The notes below the pieces were generated by a model, which saw only the letters and a list, made by a program, of their open reading frames with translations, ran no database searches and had not been told where the DNA came from. A DNA stretch of 64,000 bases from Salinisphaera hydrothermalis (GTDB lineage: Bacteria > Pseudomonadota > Gammaproteobacteria > Nevskiales > Salinisphaeraceae): NCBI RefSeq assembly GCF_040361195.1, contig NZ_APNE01000011.1, one strand, 5' to 3'. Shown one piece after another: positions 43,672-53,091 of this stretch (its first letter is position 1; the number at the start of each line of letters is the position of its first letter). Made by a program: the position numbers and the translations under genes.

Positions 43672-45564
43672 CTAGAACGCTTTACGAAATTGCAGCGTGA
43701 CGCGATTTTCCCGATAGCCGTATCCGTTGCCATCGTTACGCCATTGACGAGAGTAGCCGATGGCCGCCTCGGCACTGCGTGAAATCGCACGCACCACGGA
43801 GACACCGGCCGTGTAGTCGTCGGAACTGGAAACGGTATCGAAGCCGCCCTCGTAATGGTCCCAGCTCGCGGAGGGCACGATACTCGTTCGCGGCCGGACG
43901 GCGTAACGCGTATCGATCTCGATGCCGTGCCGGCGACTATCCGGCACGCCCGGCGCTTGATAGTTCTCGCGCTGAGAGTAGCCGGTAATTTCCGTCTGGG
44001 TCAGCGCCGTATCGAAACCGATACGCCCCTGCCACCGCTTTCGCACATAGACGCCGCGGTCAAGCAGGGAATTGGTACCGTTATAGCTGCTGCCATTACC
44101 GCCCAGTAGATCGCCGATCGAGCCGACCGAGCCAAACGTATAGCCGTTGCCGGTGTTGTTGAGTGCATCGAGTCCCGGTGAAGACGGGTCCTCCGTGTAC
44201 GACAGCGAAAGGTCGATCACACGGCCATGGTGTGACGCCGACAGCGAATAGCTCGGCCCATAGAAACGATGGCCGTAATTGACTTCCAGCGAATTCGTGC
44301 CACTGGCCCAACGCGCGCCGACCTGCCAGCGTGGCGCCGACCAACGGTCGTTCTTGCCATTGTTGCGATATTTGTCTTCGACGCCGCCCAGCGTCGTGAG
44401 CGTCAGCGTTGGAGACACTCGATAACCAAGCTGCAGCGTGGCGCTGTCGAAGTGCTGAGTCTGGTTCGGATTGCTGTAACCCGGAGGCAAGGCATCGTTG
44501 CCGAAGATCTGTCGGAACTGGTCGATGAAACGCTGTTGATCGCCGCCCGAACTTTTGACCGCCTGGGTGATGACCTGTGCCTGCCAGCTGTACGGCTCGA
44601 CTTTATCCGGGCTGTTCAGACTCGCCGCCACGCTCTGCACGGTCGTGTCCGGCACGCTGCGATCGCCGTAAATCGAACGCCCGTAGCGGTAACGCAGCAT
44701 GCCCTGCCCCAGCAAGCCGAGCGACTGAACGAAGTACGGACTGAGATTGGTCTGCCAGGCGGAGGTTTTGTTGTCGTTCGGACGGATGATGTTGGAGTTC
44801 GAATAGCCGACCGCGGGGTCGATCACCTGCTGGCCGTATTCGGTATCCGCATCCAGATACAGATGGTTTTCGATCAGGTCGATCGTCGTGCTGCCCTGGA
44901 GATCGTTGTAGACATCGTTGTAATGGCCGTGATTGGCATACACCACGCCTTCGAGCTGGTAACTCGCCTGGCCCCGGATACGACCGGTCGAGGAACAGGC
45001 ATCGATACGTGGCGCCACCGTGGTGACGAAATCCGATTGCCGATGACTCGAATCCAGATTGAGGTTATCGGTATAGGTCTCCGAGCCCGACACCGAAGCC
45101 TGGATATAACGACCGGCGGAGCGCTGCGGGGACGACGGCTGATCCATCACCGAAGCCGTCTCGGCGTCGGCCACGTTGCCGAAGCTCAGGCTAGGTGCGC
45201 AGCCAGATGGCGCAAAGCCACTGGCGAATCCAAGCGGGTTGCTGGTTCCAGCGCCGCTTAACGAATAGTCGTTACTGTTCGAACCACCGATAACCACGGG
45301 GCGGTTGTCTTCATAAGGATTTTGACCGGACGACGAGGTGCCGGTCCCGCTGCTGCTGCCGGATACGACGGCGCCGCCGCCACTGGCACCACTCACACCA
45401 CCGCTACTCGCGCCGCTACCGCCGGCGTTGGCATCCGCGGCCAAGGCATGACCACTCAAAGCCAGAGCCAGCGGCATGGCGACTACACAAACACGAACAC
45501 AGGTCGCGCGACGCACCAGACCACCGACCGGGTCGCACAAGGGAATGAGGCGCGCTGGCGACAT
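43672..45564 (-). CDS. XrtA-associated outer-membrane beta-barrel protein
   Basis: A 630-residue exported protein of the PEP-CTERM-associated outer-membrane family. ATG 45564 is preceded by GGAG at a 7-base spacing, and the signal peptide ends at about GHALA. A Gly/Ser linker (about 45-85) and a domain containing an isolated cysteine pair precede the barrel. Amphipathic beta-strands alternate from about 145 (YIQASVSGSETYTDNLNL) to the terminal strand ending in RVTLQFRKAF, with the C-terminal phenylalanine typical of barrels. It probably forms the outer-membrane exit or a polymer-binding partner to Wza. It lies 4 bases after the kinase stop. Confidence 0.86.
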   Translation of the reverse strand: MSPARLIPLCDPVGGLVRRATCVRVCVVAMPLALALSGHALAADANAGGSGASSGGVSGASGGGAVVSGSSSGTGTSSSGQNPYEDNRPVVIGGSNSNDYSLSGAGTSNPLGFASGFAPSGCAPSLSFGNVADAETASVMDQPSSPQRSAGRYIQASVSGSETYTDNLNLDSSHRQSDFVTTVAPRIDACSSTGRIRGQASYQLEGVVYANHGHYNDVYNDLQGSTTIDLIENHLYLDADTEYGQQVIDPAVGYSNSNIIRPNDNKTSAWQTNLSPYFVQSLGLLGQGMLRYRYGRSIYGDRSVPDTTVQSVAASLNSPDKVEPYSWQAQVITQAVKSSGGDQQRFIDQFRQIFGNDALPPGYSNPNQTQHFDSATLQLGYRVSPTLTLTTLGGVEDKYRNNGKNDRWSAPRWQVGARWASGTNSLEVNYGHRFYGPSYSLSASHHGRVIDLSLSYTEDPSSPGLDALNNTGNGYTFGSVGSIGDLLGGNGSSYNGTNSLLDRGVYVRKRWQGRIGFDTALTQTEITGYSQRENYQAPGVPDSRRHGIEIDTRYAVRPRTSIVPSASWDHYEGGFDTVSSSDDYTAGVSVVRAISRSAEAAIGYSRQWRNDGNGYGYRENRVTLQFRKAF

Positions 45565-45568
45565 GAAA

Positions 45569-46441
45569 TTACTCCGATCGATCCGGCTCCGCCGGATACA
45601 TCCCGTAGTAGCCGGCATGACGTTCGCCAAACAGCTGATGCCCTTGGCTCAGAATCAGACTGATCTCGGCCGCCGCCGGTTCGATCAGCGACAGCGCGGC
45701 CTCGACTGCCCGTTTTTCAGTGTGCTCGGCACGCACGACCATGAGTATCTGGCCCACGTTCACCGCCAAGGATTGGGATTCGGCGGTGGCCAGTAACGGC
45801 GCGGAGTCAAACAACAGGATTCGGGCCGGATCGGCCGACAGCTCGTCGAGCACGGACCGCATCCGCCGACTGGATAGACTTTCTGCAGCGCGGCGGCTGC
45901 GACGCCCCGCGGGCAGAATCGAAAGCCGAGGCTCGCTCGTGGGCACGACGCACGCCTCCGGATCGGCATCCGCATGCGTCAGCAGGTGCATCAATCCCGG
46001 CTCGCGTTCCAGCCCCAGACTACGACTGATGCCCGGCTTCGCCACGTCGCCATCGATGAGCAGCACCGAGTGATCGAGCTCGTTGGCCAGGCTCATGGCC
46101 AGATTGAAGGTCGTAAAACTCTTGCCCTCGCCCGGGTTGGCGCTCGTCACCATAATCCGATTGGCCGGTGGGGCGTCTATCGGCGCCTCGGCGTTCAAGG
46201 CGTTGAGTATCGGCCGTTTGATACGCTGCAACTCACGACCGATCCATTGCGCCATGGATTCCGGTGGCAGCAATCCGACCCGTCGCAATCGAACATCGTC
46301 GAGCTCCAACGGCTCCCGCTGGCCCGGCTCGCGCGATTCGAAAGCGTATTGGTCGTTGAAAGTCTCGTCTTCGAACGTAGCAACCGGCCGCCGCCGGTCC
46401 TGGCGTTTCAGCCGTTCGGCGGCTTTTTCGACAATACTCAT
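45569..46441 (-). CDS. XrtA-associated tyrosine autokinase (BY-kinase)
   Basis: A 290-residue cytosolic P-loop kinase of the CpsD/Wzc type. It has Walker A ANPGEGKSFTTFNLA (101-115), the Walker A' strand VLLIDGDVAKPG (126-137) and Walker B ILLFDSAPLLAT. A C-terminal cluster, GYYGMYP, gives the tyrosines that such kinases phosphorylate, although it is short (three tyrosines). It works with the Wzz-like partner to control chain length and export. The real start is ATG 46441, which overlaps the Wzz-like stop by 4 bases; the frame runs upstream to 46684 only as a shadow. Confidence 0.91.
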   Translation of the reverse strand: MSIVEKAAERLKRQDRRRPVATFEDETFNDQYAFESREPGQREPLELDDVRLRRVGLLPPESMAQWIGRELQRIKRPILNALNAEAPIDAPPANRIMVTSANPGEGKSFTTFNLAMSLANELDHSVLLIDGDVAKPGISRSLGLEREPGLMHLLTHADADPEACVVPTSEPRLSILPAGRRSRRAAESLSSRRMRSVLDELSADPARILLFDSAPLLATAESQSLAVNVGQILMVVRAEHTEKRAVEAALSLIEPAAAEISLILSQGHQLFGERHAGYYGMYPAEPDRSE

Positions 46442-48027
46442 AGCACCTGTCCGGACACGATGTTCGGGACCCAATGCACGCCGACCGGTATCAGCGCTAC
46501 CGCCGCGGCAAAGCCGATCAGCAGCGATATACAACAGACGAAAAACACGACGATGGAACGTCGCCGGTCGGCCCGCTGCGCGGGACTGAGCGCGAGACTG
46601 ACCGAGCCGATCACCGGAAACCCGGTGGCCTCGGTCAGATCGCGGCGACTGGAGAACACGGGACGGATCTGCGCCAGAAACCACGCGAAAGCCAGGCCTG
46701 CGATCAGCGCTCCGATCAGCGCCATCGCCATGAGTATCAGCCGTTTCGGGCCGGACGGTTCGGCCGGCACTTCCGGCGGGTCGATGACGCGAAACTGGAG
46801 CGCATTACTGTCGTTCTGCACATCGGTCGACAGCCGCGCACTGTATAAACGCGACAAGAGCTTCTCGTACTGGTCGCGCGTGACTTCGTAGTTACGGCTC
46901 AACTCGGCCAGCTGGGCTTGGGCATCATTCATCGAATCGGCCCCAGCCTGCAGCTTTTTGAGCTGAGACTGTTTACGCTCGAGTGAAGACTCCAGCGTGC
47001 TGATCTTCACTTCGGTATCGTTGAGTTGGCCCGAAAGCTGATTGCCGCCGCCTCCGCCGCCGGACGAGGCGCCCGCCGGGGCCTGGATCTCGCTCGGATG
47101 CGCGCGCAACTGCGCGAGCGTATCGCTGCGGCGCTGCTTGAGTGCCGCGATCTGACGCTTGGCATCGATGACGTCCGGATGCTTCGGTGTGTATTTGGTC
47201 AACAGATCGGAGAGCTTCTGCTGTTCAGCGTCGAGCTGATTGTCGATCCGTTGAATCTGTTGACTGCGCGCCGGCGTCACCGTTGCACGGCCCCCGCCTC
47301 CGGAACGCATCTGCTGAAGAATATTGGCCTTGCGGTCGCGCGCGGTCGACAACTGGTCCTGGAGCGAGTCGATATTGGCGTTGAGTTTCTGAACCTGGCT
47401 TACGTAGTCGTCGGTACCCGGCATCAACTCGGCGTGGTTTTTCTTGAAATCGGCTAGCTTCTGCTCCGTTTCATTGAGCTTTTGCTTGTACTTGTCGACC
47501 TCGTTATTCAGGAACGACACCGCCTGCGTCGTATCGCCTCCGTTTTTGTTGGACAGGTTCATGGTGGTCATGATGCTCATGACCTGCTGCACGACCGATT
47601 GCGCGAGCTTGGGCTGGGAGCTGGTGTAGCTGATCGTATACAGATCGGTGCCACCCCCCGTATTGGTGAGCGTCAGGCGCTTCTGCAGCCCTTCGATAAG
47701 CGCCTGCTCTTGCTCCGGCGTGGTGACCTTGAGATCAAGGCCGGTCGCGCGTGCGATGTCTCGAAGGTGTGGGCGGCTGAGTACCGTACGAATCAGCAGG
47801 CTGACCTCCTGATCCGCGTTCGGCGTGACAGCCATGCCGCTCAGCAACGGATCGATCGCCGACTTGGTATCGATATGCACCCGGGCGGATGAACTGTACT
47901 CGTCGGGCAGGCTGTAGACATACAGCCAGCCGACGATAGCGATCACCCAGGCAATACCCAGCGCGATCCAGCGAAATCGCCAGATATTGCGCAGTTGCCC
48001 CAGGACAAGTGAGAGGATTTCCTGCAT
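46438..48027 (-). CDS. XrtA-associated chain-length determinant (Wzz-like)
   Basis: A 529-residue inner-membrane protein with a first membrane helix at about 20-37, a large periplasmic part dominated by long coiled coils (roughly 170-235 and 265-395) with a Gly-rich insert (GASSGGGGGGNQ), and a second helix near 433-455. A Wzz-type PVDPPE-like site appears as FRVIDPPEVPAEPSGPKR just before the second helix. A third hydrophobic stretch closes the protein (VVFFVCCISLLIGFAAAVAL). The adaptor links the kinase to the Wza-like exporter and sets polymer length. A 67-base gap separates it from the exporter gene. Confidence 0.92.
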   Translation of the reverse strand: MQEILSLVLGQLRNIWRFRWIALGIAWVIAIVGWLYVYSLPDEYSSSARVHIDTKSAIDPLLSGMAVTPNADQEVSLLIRTVLSRPHLRDIARATGLDLKVTTPEQEQALIEGLQKRLTLTNTGGGTDLYTISYTSSQPKLAQSVVQQVMSIMTTMNLSNKNGGDTTQAVSFLNNEVDKYKQKLNETEQKLADFKKNHAELMPGTDDYVSQVQKLNANIDSLQDQLSTARDRKANILQQMRSGGGGRATVTPARSQQIQRIDNQLDAEQQKLSDLLTKYTPKHPDVIDAKRQIAALKQRRSDTLAQLRAHPSEIQAPAGASSGGGGGGNQLSGQLNDTEVKISTLESSLERKQSQLKKLQAGADSMNDAQAQLAELSRNYEVTRDQYEKLLSRLYSARLSTDVQNDSNALQFRVIDPPEVPAEPSGPKRLILMAMALIGALIAGLAFAWFLAQIRPVFSSRRDLTEATGFPVIGSVSLALSPAQRADRRRSIVVFFVCCISLLIGFAAAVALIPVGVHWVPNIVSGQVL

Positions 48028-48094
48028 GGCCCTCGCTCAGCTTGACGCACGTTGCGGCAGGCGCCGCGCGACCCGGCCGCAATGCACCGAAATA

Positions 48095-48706
48095 CTAGAA
48101 ATAAGTTCGGGGAATGATGATCACATCCCCAGGATGGACCGGCACGTTATCTTTGATATCGCCGTTGAGCAGGTCCTGTATATCCACGTTGAAGGTCTTG
48201 GTTTGACCGTCTTCGTGACGCACCAGCTTGGCGCGATTACCGGCGGCGAACTGCGTCAAACCGCCCACGTTGATCATCACGTCGAGCAGCGTCATGCCGG
48301 TCCGGTAAGGCATGGACTGCGGCCGGGTCGCCTCGCCGACGACACGCACTTGATCGGCGTAGGTGCCATGGAACTGCGTCACGATCACGGTCACCCGCGG
48401 ATCTCGCACGTAGGCCGACAGCGCGTTCTGCAGGTCGCTGGCCAGCTGCTTGGGCGTCTTATCGGAGGCCTGCATGGACTGCACCAGCGGAATCGAGATT
48501 TTGCCGTCCGGCCTCACCGGGACCGACATGCTCAGATCCGGGTTGTTACGCACGTAGATCTGGAGCTGATCACCAGGCCCGATGCGGTATGCACTGTCCG
48601 GCGCTTGGCCCTGCAGCACTTTGGGTGGCGCCGAGGCACAACCCGCCACGAAGCAGACCGCGAGAATCGCCAGGACCCAAGTCAGAAAGAAACGATTTTG
48701 AACCAC
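48095..48706 (-). CDS. Polysaccharide export lipoprotein (Wza/EpsE-like)
   Basis: A 203-residue outer-membrane lipoprotein of the XrtA-associated export family. GTG 48706 is the best start: a GGGGGA ribosome-binding site lies about 6 bases upstream and the product begins with a signal peptide whose lipobox is FVAGC. The mature part has YRIGPGDQLQIYVRNNPDLS (Poly_export domain), then SLBB-like repeats with VRVVGEATRPQSMPYRTGMTLLDVM, and ends DVIIIPRTYF. The frame is open upstream to 48805, but that stretch has no signal-peptide character. The 157-base leader (48707-48863) may carry an extra promoter. Confidence 0.9.
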   Translation of the reverse strand: MVQNRFFLTWVLAILAVCFVAGCASAPPKVLQGQAPDSAYRIGPGDQLQIYVRNNPDLSMSVPVRPDGKISIPLVQSMQASDKTPKQLASDLQNALSAYVRDPRVTVIVTQFHGTYADQVRVVGEATRPQSMPYRTGMTLLDVMINVGGLTQFAAGNRAKLVRHEDGQTKTFNVDIQDLLNGDIKDNVPVHPGDVIIIPRTYF

Positions 48707-48863
48707 AGTGCCATCCCCCAAAAGCCGAGCCCGAGTGTACGACCGGCGCGTGCGCCCTCTATCCGCCACAATCACTTTGCGGCCAACGCCAGTCCGCCGC
48801 ATCATGCAGCGGTATTCGCCGCATTGTAAACGAACTTATCATGCCGACCGCGCGACAGGTTAT

Positions 48864-51713
48864 TCATTCAGCGGCCCCATTCGCATCAGGGGTTTTACCG
48901 AGCTGCTTGATAAGACGTTGTGCGCTGGCTTCCTCATCCTTTGGCAAGCCAGCCGATATCGCTTTGCTCAACAGCGACCGAGCGCGTGCCTGGTCACTAG
49001 CGCGACCGCGTTTGGCCAGCGCCGCACCCAAGTGAAAACGAATTTCCGGACTTGAATCGCCTGCAGATTTCTCGGCAGTTTCCAGCAACGGAATGCCCGA
49101 GCCCAAATCTCCCTGCCCAACCATGATCCAACCAAGCGTATCGGCAATGGCTGGGTTGGCCGGGGCTTGCTGATGGGCGCGGCGCGCATAGTCGAGGGCG
49201 CGTTGTGGATGATCGCCGGCATTGATCAACGCCAGATTGTTGAGTGCAACGACCGAGTCCGGATGTTTGTCGAGAACTTTTCGATATAAATCCGCCGCAC
49301 GATCGGCTTTGGCGTGCTGCTGATCCCAGGCGGCCAGGGTCAGCATGGTCTCGGCGTCGTCCGGTGAGTCGTTGAGCCACTGCTCGAGCGGCTTAGCCGG
49401 ATCATCCAACTGACCGGCCTGGCGCACATCGAACATGGCCATGGCCAACTGGCGGCTCGGATGCTGCTTGTAGGCTTTTTCATAAGCCGCGTCGGATTGC
49501 TCGAAACGCTTGGCCGCACGCAATACATCGCCGTCGAGCACGTTCGCTTCATAATCACGACCGGCCTCGCGAAGCGCCGAGACCTGTTTCAACGCCGCAT
49601 CGATGTCGCCGCCGCCTGCTTGCGCCAAGGCAAGGAAACCGGCTGCCGGCCAGAAGTCTGGCGACTGGCGACGTAGTTTCTGCAATCGGTCGATAGCCTC
49701 ATCACGGTGGCCAGACGACAAATCGGCCTTCGCCACGTCCAAGGCATAACCAGGCCGATCGGGCGCCTGTTCGGCCGCACGCTCAAGCGTTTTCAGCCCG
49801 GCGTCCGTATTGCCCTTGATCAACTGCGCGACCCCCAGGAGATGTAGCCAATCCGCATCCTGCTTGTGCGCAGCGAGCTGGGTATTGATCAGCGTCACCG
49901 CTTGGTCAGTTTTGCCGGCGAACAGATAGGCACGCGCCAAAGCCTGATTCAATGCATCGGCCTGCGGCTGGTTGTGGACGGCCGATTGCAATAGGTCGAT
50001 GCCCCGATCTGCCTGCCCCGCTTTCGTGTACAGGCCAGCCAGCGCAAGGGTCAGACTCGTGTCGTCCGGATGCGCCTCATGGAGCGGCTTCAGATCGGCG
50101 ATCGCGTCAGCATAACGCCCTTGGCTGACGGCCACTCTGGCTTGAGCGCGGATAATCGAAGCGTCGTCGGGATTAGCGGCATGCGCTTTGGCCAGCACGT
50201 CCGCGGCTTTTGCGATATCCCCGGCCGCCACATAACTCTGGGCCAGCAACTTCTGCGCATTCGCGTCCTGGGGCGCTTGTTCTGCCAATGCCTTAGCCTG
50301 CTGCAAGGCTTGTTCGCCATGCCCCGCGGCCAGGGCGATTTGCACTCGAGCGGCCGCGACCTCGCTTTGCTCGGCCGCGGTGCTGGGCTTGATTTTGGAC
50401 AGCACCGTCTGTGCGGCCGCTTCGCTCCCCATACGCGCCAGTGAGCGCGCCAGATCGAGCTGCACCGACACGGTGTTGAGCCCGGCGCCCGCCTGATCAC
50501 CGCCCGACTGTTTTTGCTTGAGCTGTTTGAGCACGTCGGACAACGCCTGATGCAAACCCGGCTGGTCCGGATGTCGCTGATAGGCGTTTTCGAGAAGATC
50601 TCGCGCTTGGTCGTCCTGGTTTTGCGCCATCCACAGCCCGGCCTGAAGCCGTAACGCCGCCATGTCATCCGGTGAGCGGGCCAGAACGCGCGTCAAAAAC
50701 GGCTGTGCGGCATCGGGGCGTCCCTGGGCGATCCGTATCCATGCCATCAACGTCATACTGCGCACATTATTCGGGTCGACGTTGAGCGCGGCCTGTACAT
50801 GGTTCGCCGCGTTCTGATAGTCGCCCTGGCGAATATCCATCAGCGCCTGCAGATAATTGCCGAACGGGTTGTTCTGGTTCGCAGCCAGAAGCGAATTGAT
50901 GTTTTTCTGGGCGGCGTCGGGATCGCCTGTGCGCAACTCGCAATCGGCCAACAGCGCCCATCCGCTCTGTTGTTGCGACGCGGTCATCGACTGGGCGCCT
51001 ACTTTCATGGCGTGGTTCAGACGTTTGACGGCGTTTTCGCAACGATTGGATCGATAATCGACTTGGCCGAGCAAAACCAACGAACCGACATCGTCAGGAT
51101 GCGCGGAAACCGCCTTCGACAAGGCGGCCTGGGCGCCGGCCAGGTCGCCACGCAGTAGAGCGAGCCGGGCTTTGCCCTGCAGCGCATCGGGCAGGCCCGG
51201 CTCGATCGAAAGCGCATCGTCGTAGGCCTTGGCCGCCTTGTCACGGTCACCGAGGCCGAGCTCGGCGTCGCCGCGAAGGCTTGCAACAAGGGCCCTCACA
51301 TGGTCGGGCGACTTGCTTTCAGGTTCGTTCAGGGCGTCCAAGGCCTGCTGATACTTGCCACTGGCCACCAGAGCACGACCCAGCGGCAGCGCTAACGCGG
51401 CCGCCGGCTGACCGTTGGTTTTGGCTTTGTTGAACTGATGGATCGCGTCATCGTACTGGCGCTCGGCCAACGACGTGTGACCCAGCAAAGCCCATGCGGC
51501 GCCGTTATCGGGATGCTTGCGTAGCACCGTTTTCAGCTGAACCTCCGCCGCATGATAGTTGTGCTGCTGATAAGCCTGTCTTGCCTTGGCCACGCGTTGC
51601 TCAGGCGTCGCGGAACTACACCCGGCCAGAAACACGACGCCGGCCAGGCAGACTGGAATCAGACCGGCGGCAACACGGCTGGACCGCGCCTGCCCGTTGT
51701 TCATCTTGATCAT
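48864..51713 (-). CDS. prsT: TPR lipoprotein PrsT
   Basis: A 949-residue tetratricopeptide-repeat lipoprotein of the XrtA/PEP-CTERM system. ATG 51713 has an AGGAG site 7 bases upstream; the signal peptide ends in the lipobox FLAGC (cysteine about 32). From about 45 to the end the chain consists of twenty or more 34-residue TPR units, for example YHAAEVQLKTVLRKHPDNGAAWALLG and AIADTLGWIMVGQGDLGSG. Such scaffolds recruit partners in polymer or protein export. It follows prsR by 13 bases. Function is inferred from the family only. Confidence 0.91.
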   Translation of the reverse strand: MIKMNNGQARSSRVAAGLIPVCLAGVVFLAGCSSATPEQRVAKARQAYQQHNYHAAEVQLKTVLRKHPDNGAAWALLGHTSLAERQYDDAIHQFNKAKTNGQPAAALALPLGRALVASGKYQQALDALNEPESKSPDHVRALVASLRGDAELGLGDRDKAAKAYDDALSIEPGLPDALQGKARLALLRGDLAGAQAALSKAVSAHPDDVGSLVLLGQVDYRSNRCENAVKRLNHAMKVGAQSMTASQQQSGWALLADCELRTGDPDAAQKNINSLLAANQNNPFGNYLQALMDIRQGDYQNAANHVQAALNVDPNNVRSMTLMAWIRIAQGRPDAAQPFLTRVLARSPDDMAALRLQAGLWMAQNQDDQARDLLENAYQRHPDQPGLHQALSDVLKQLKQKQSGGDQAGAGLNTVSVQLDLARSLARMGSEAAAQTVLSKIKPSTAAEQSEVAAARVQIALAAGHGEQALQQAKALAEQAPQDANAQKLLAQSYVAAGDIAKAADVLAKAHAANPDDASIIRAQARVAVSQGRYADAIADLKPLHEAHPDDTSLTLALAGLYTKAGQADRGIDLLQSAVHNQPQADALNQALARAYLFAGKTDQAVTLINTQLAAHKQDADWLHLLGVAQLIKGNTDAGLKTLERAAEQAPDRPGYALDVAKADLSSGHRDEAIDRLQKLRRQSPDFWPAAGFLALAQAGGGDIDAALKQVSALREAGRDYEANVLDGDVLRAAKRFEQSDAAYEKAYKQHPSRQLAMAMFDVRQAGQLDDPAKPLEQWLNDSPDDAETMLTLAAWDQQHAKADRAADLYRKVLDKHPDSVVALNNLALINAGDHPQRALDYARRAHQQAPANPAIADTLGWIMVGQGDLGSGIPLLETAEKSAGDSSPEIRFHLGAALAKRGRASDQARARSLLSKAISAGLPKDEEASAQRLIKQLGKTPDANGAAE

Positions 51714-51726
51714 CCCCCGGCTCCTT

Positions 51727-53091
51727 TTAGTTGTTCGTATCAATGCCGTGCTTGCGCATCAGATCGTAAATGGCGGGGCGCGATACGCCCAGCAGTCTCG
51801 CCGCTTTCGAAATATTGCCGTCGGCGCGGCCCAGGCTCTTCTCCAGGGCGCCGCGTTCTGCCGCATCGCGCACTTGCCGTAGATTGAGCAGATTGTCGTC
51901 GTCTTCTGCAGCCGCGTTCGCCAGCCCGAGATCCTCGGCATCGATCAACTTGCCATCGGCGAGAATCACGGCCCGGTTTACGCGATGCTCCAGTTCACGC
52001 ACGTTCCCCGGCCAACCGTGCTGCTCGATTGCAGCCAACGCGTCAGCGGAAAATCCGCGCAATGATCGTCCATGTTCCTTGTTAGCTCGCTCGAACAAGG
52101 CTTTTGCGATCGCGATCGCATCGCCCTGACGATCGCGGAGCGGCGGAATACGAATGGTGATTTCTGCTACGCGGTAGTAGAGATCCTCGCGAAACTCGCC
52201 CTCGGCAATGAGCGCCTGTAAATCGCGATGCGTCGCACAGACGACCCGCGCATCGACCGGGATTTCGTGCCGCCCGCCGACGCGCTCGATGACCCGCTCC
52301 TGCAGAAAGCGCAGCAGCTTGGCCTGCAGACCGTGCGCCATGTCGCCGATCTCATCCAGGAACAGCGTTCCGCCTTCGGCAAGCTCGACCTTACCGAGGG
52401 TCTGCTTCTGCGCGCCGGTGAACGCGCCTTTTTCGTAACCGAACAGTTCACTTTCAAGCAGATGCTCGGGAATTGCCGCGCAGTTGATAGCCACGAACGG
52501 ATGCTCCGCACGCGGGCTCAGGCGGTGTAAGGCCCGAGCGAGCACTTCCTTGCCCGAGCCGGTATCCCCCTGCAGCAACGTGGTTGCATTCGTAGGGGCA
52601 ATCTTCTCGATTTGACGCACGATGCGACGCATCGGCTCGCTGATTGCAATCAGGCCATCCAACGGGCGATCCGCGTCGGCACGCAGTCGCCGGTTCTGAC
52701 GCTCGAGCTGCCAGATATGAAATGCGCGCTGGATGATCAGCTCGACGACCTGAATCTCCACCGGCTTCTGATAGAAATCGTAAGCGCCCGCCGCGATCGC
52801 CTTGATCGCACTCTCTTCGTCGCCGTTACCGGTGACGACAATGACCTTGGTCGCTGGTGCAAGACGCAGGATATCGGACAACGCCCGCATCCCCTCGTCG
52901 ATTCCATCGGCCTCCGGCGGCAGCCCCAGATCGAGCAACACGACCTGTGGCTCATGCCGACGAACCTGATCGATGGCGGTACCGCGGTCTTCAGCGAAGA
53001 CCGGGTCGTATTGATCGAAACTCCAGCGCAGCTGTCGCGTCAGCCCGGGATCGTCCTCGACGATCAGCAGTCTTTCGGCTACGGCGTTCAT
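51727..53091 (-). CDS. prsR: Sigma-54-dependent response regulator PrsR
   Basis: A 454-residue NtrC-type regulator. A receiver domain (phosphoacceptor D54 in VVLLDLGLP, conserved K near QKPVE) is followed by an AAA+ domain with Walker A LLQGDTGSGKEVLA, the sigma-54 contact loop GAFTGAQ, FLDEIGDMA and a GWPGNVREL motif, then a Fis-type helix-turn-helix at the C-terminus (ISKAARLLGVSRPAIYDLMRK). In this family PrsK phosphorylates PrsR, which is proposed to activate PEP-CTERM genes from sigma-54 promoters. By eye I could not find a convincing GG-N10-GC sigma-54 promoter in the nearby gaps. It overlaps prsK by 4 bases. Confidence 0.95.
   Translation of the reverse strand: MNAVAERLLIVEDDPGLTRQLRWSFDQYDPVFAEDRGTAIDQVRRHEPQVVLLDLGLPPEADGIDEGMRALSDILRLAPATKVIVVTGNGDEESAIKAIAAGAYDFYQKPVEIQVVELIIQRAFHIWQLERQNRRLRADADRPLDGLIAISEPMRRIVRQIEKIAPTNATTLLQGDTGSGKEVLARALHRLSPRAEHPFVAINCAAIPEHLLESELFGYEKGAFTGAQKQTLGKVELAEGGTLFLDEIGDMAHGLQAKLLRFLQERVIERVGGRHEIPVDARVVCATHRDLQALIAEGEFREDLYYRVAEITIRIPPLRDRQGDAIAIAKALFERANKEHGRSLRGFSADALAAIEQHGWPGNVRELEHRVNRAVILADGKLIDAEDLGLANAAAEDDDNLLNLRQVRDAAERGALEKSLGRADGNISKAARLLGVSRPAIYDLMRKHGIDTNN

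Noticed and set aside
48707..48863. Sigma-54 promoter before the Wza-like gene
   Set aside because: TGGCGTTGGCCGCA resembles a -24/-12 site, but the GG to GC spacing is wrong by two bases.
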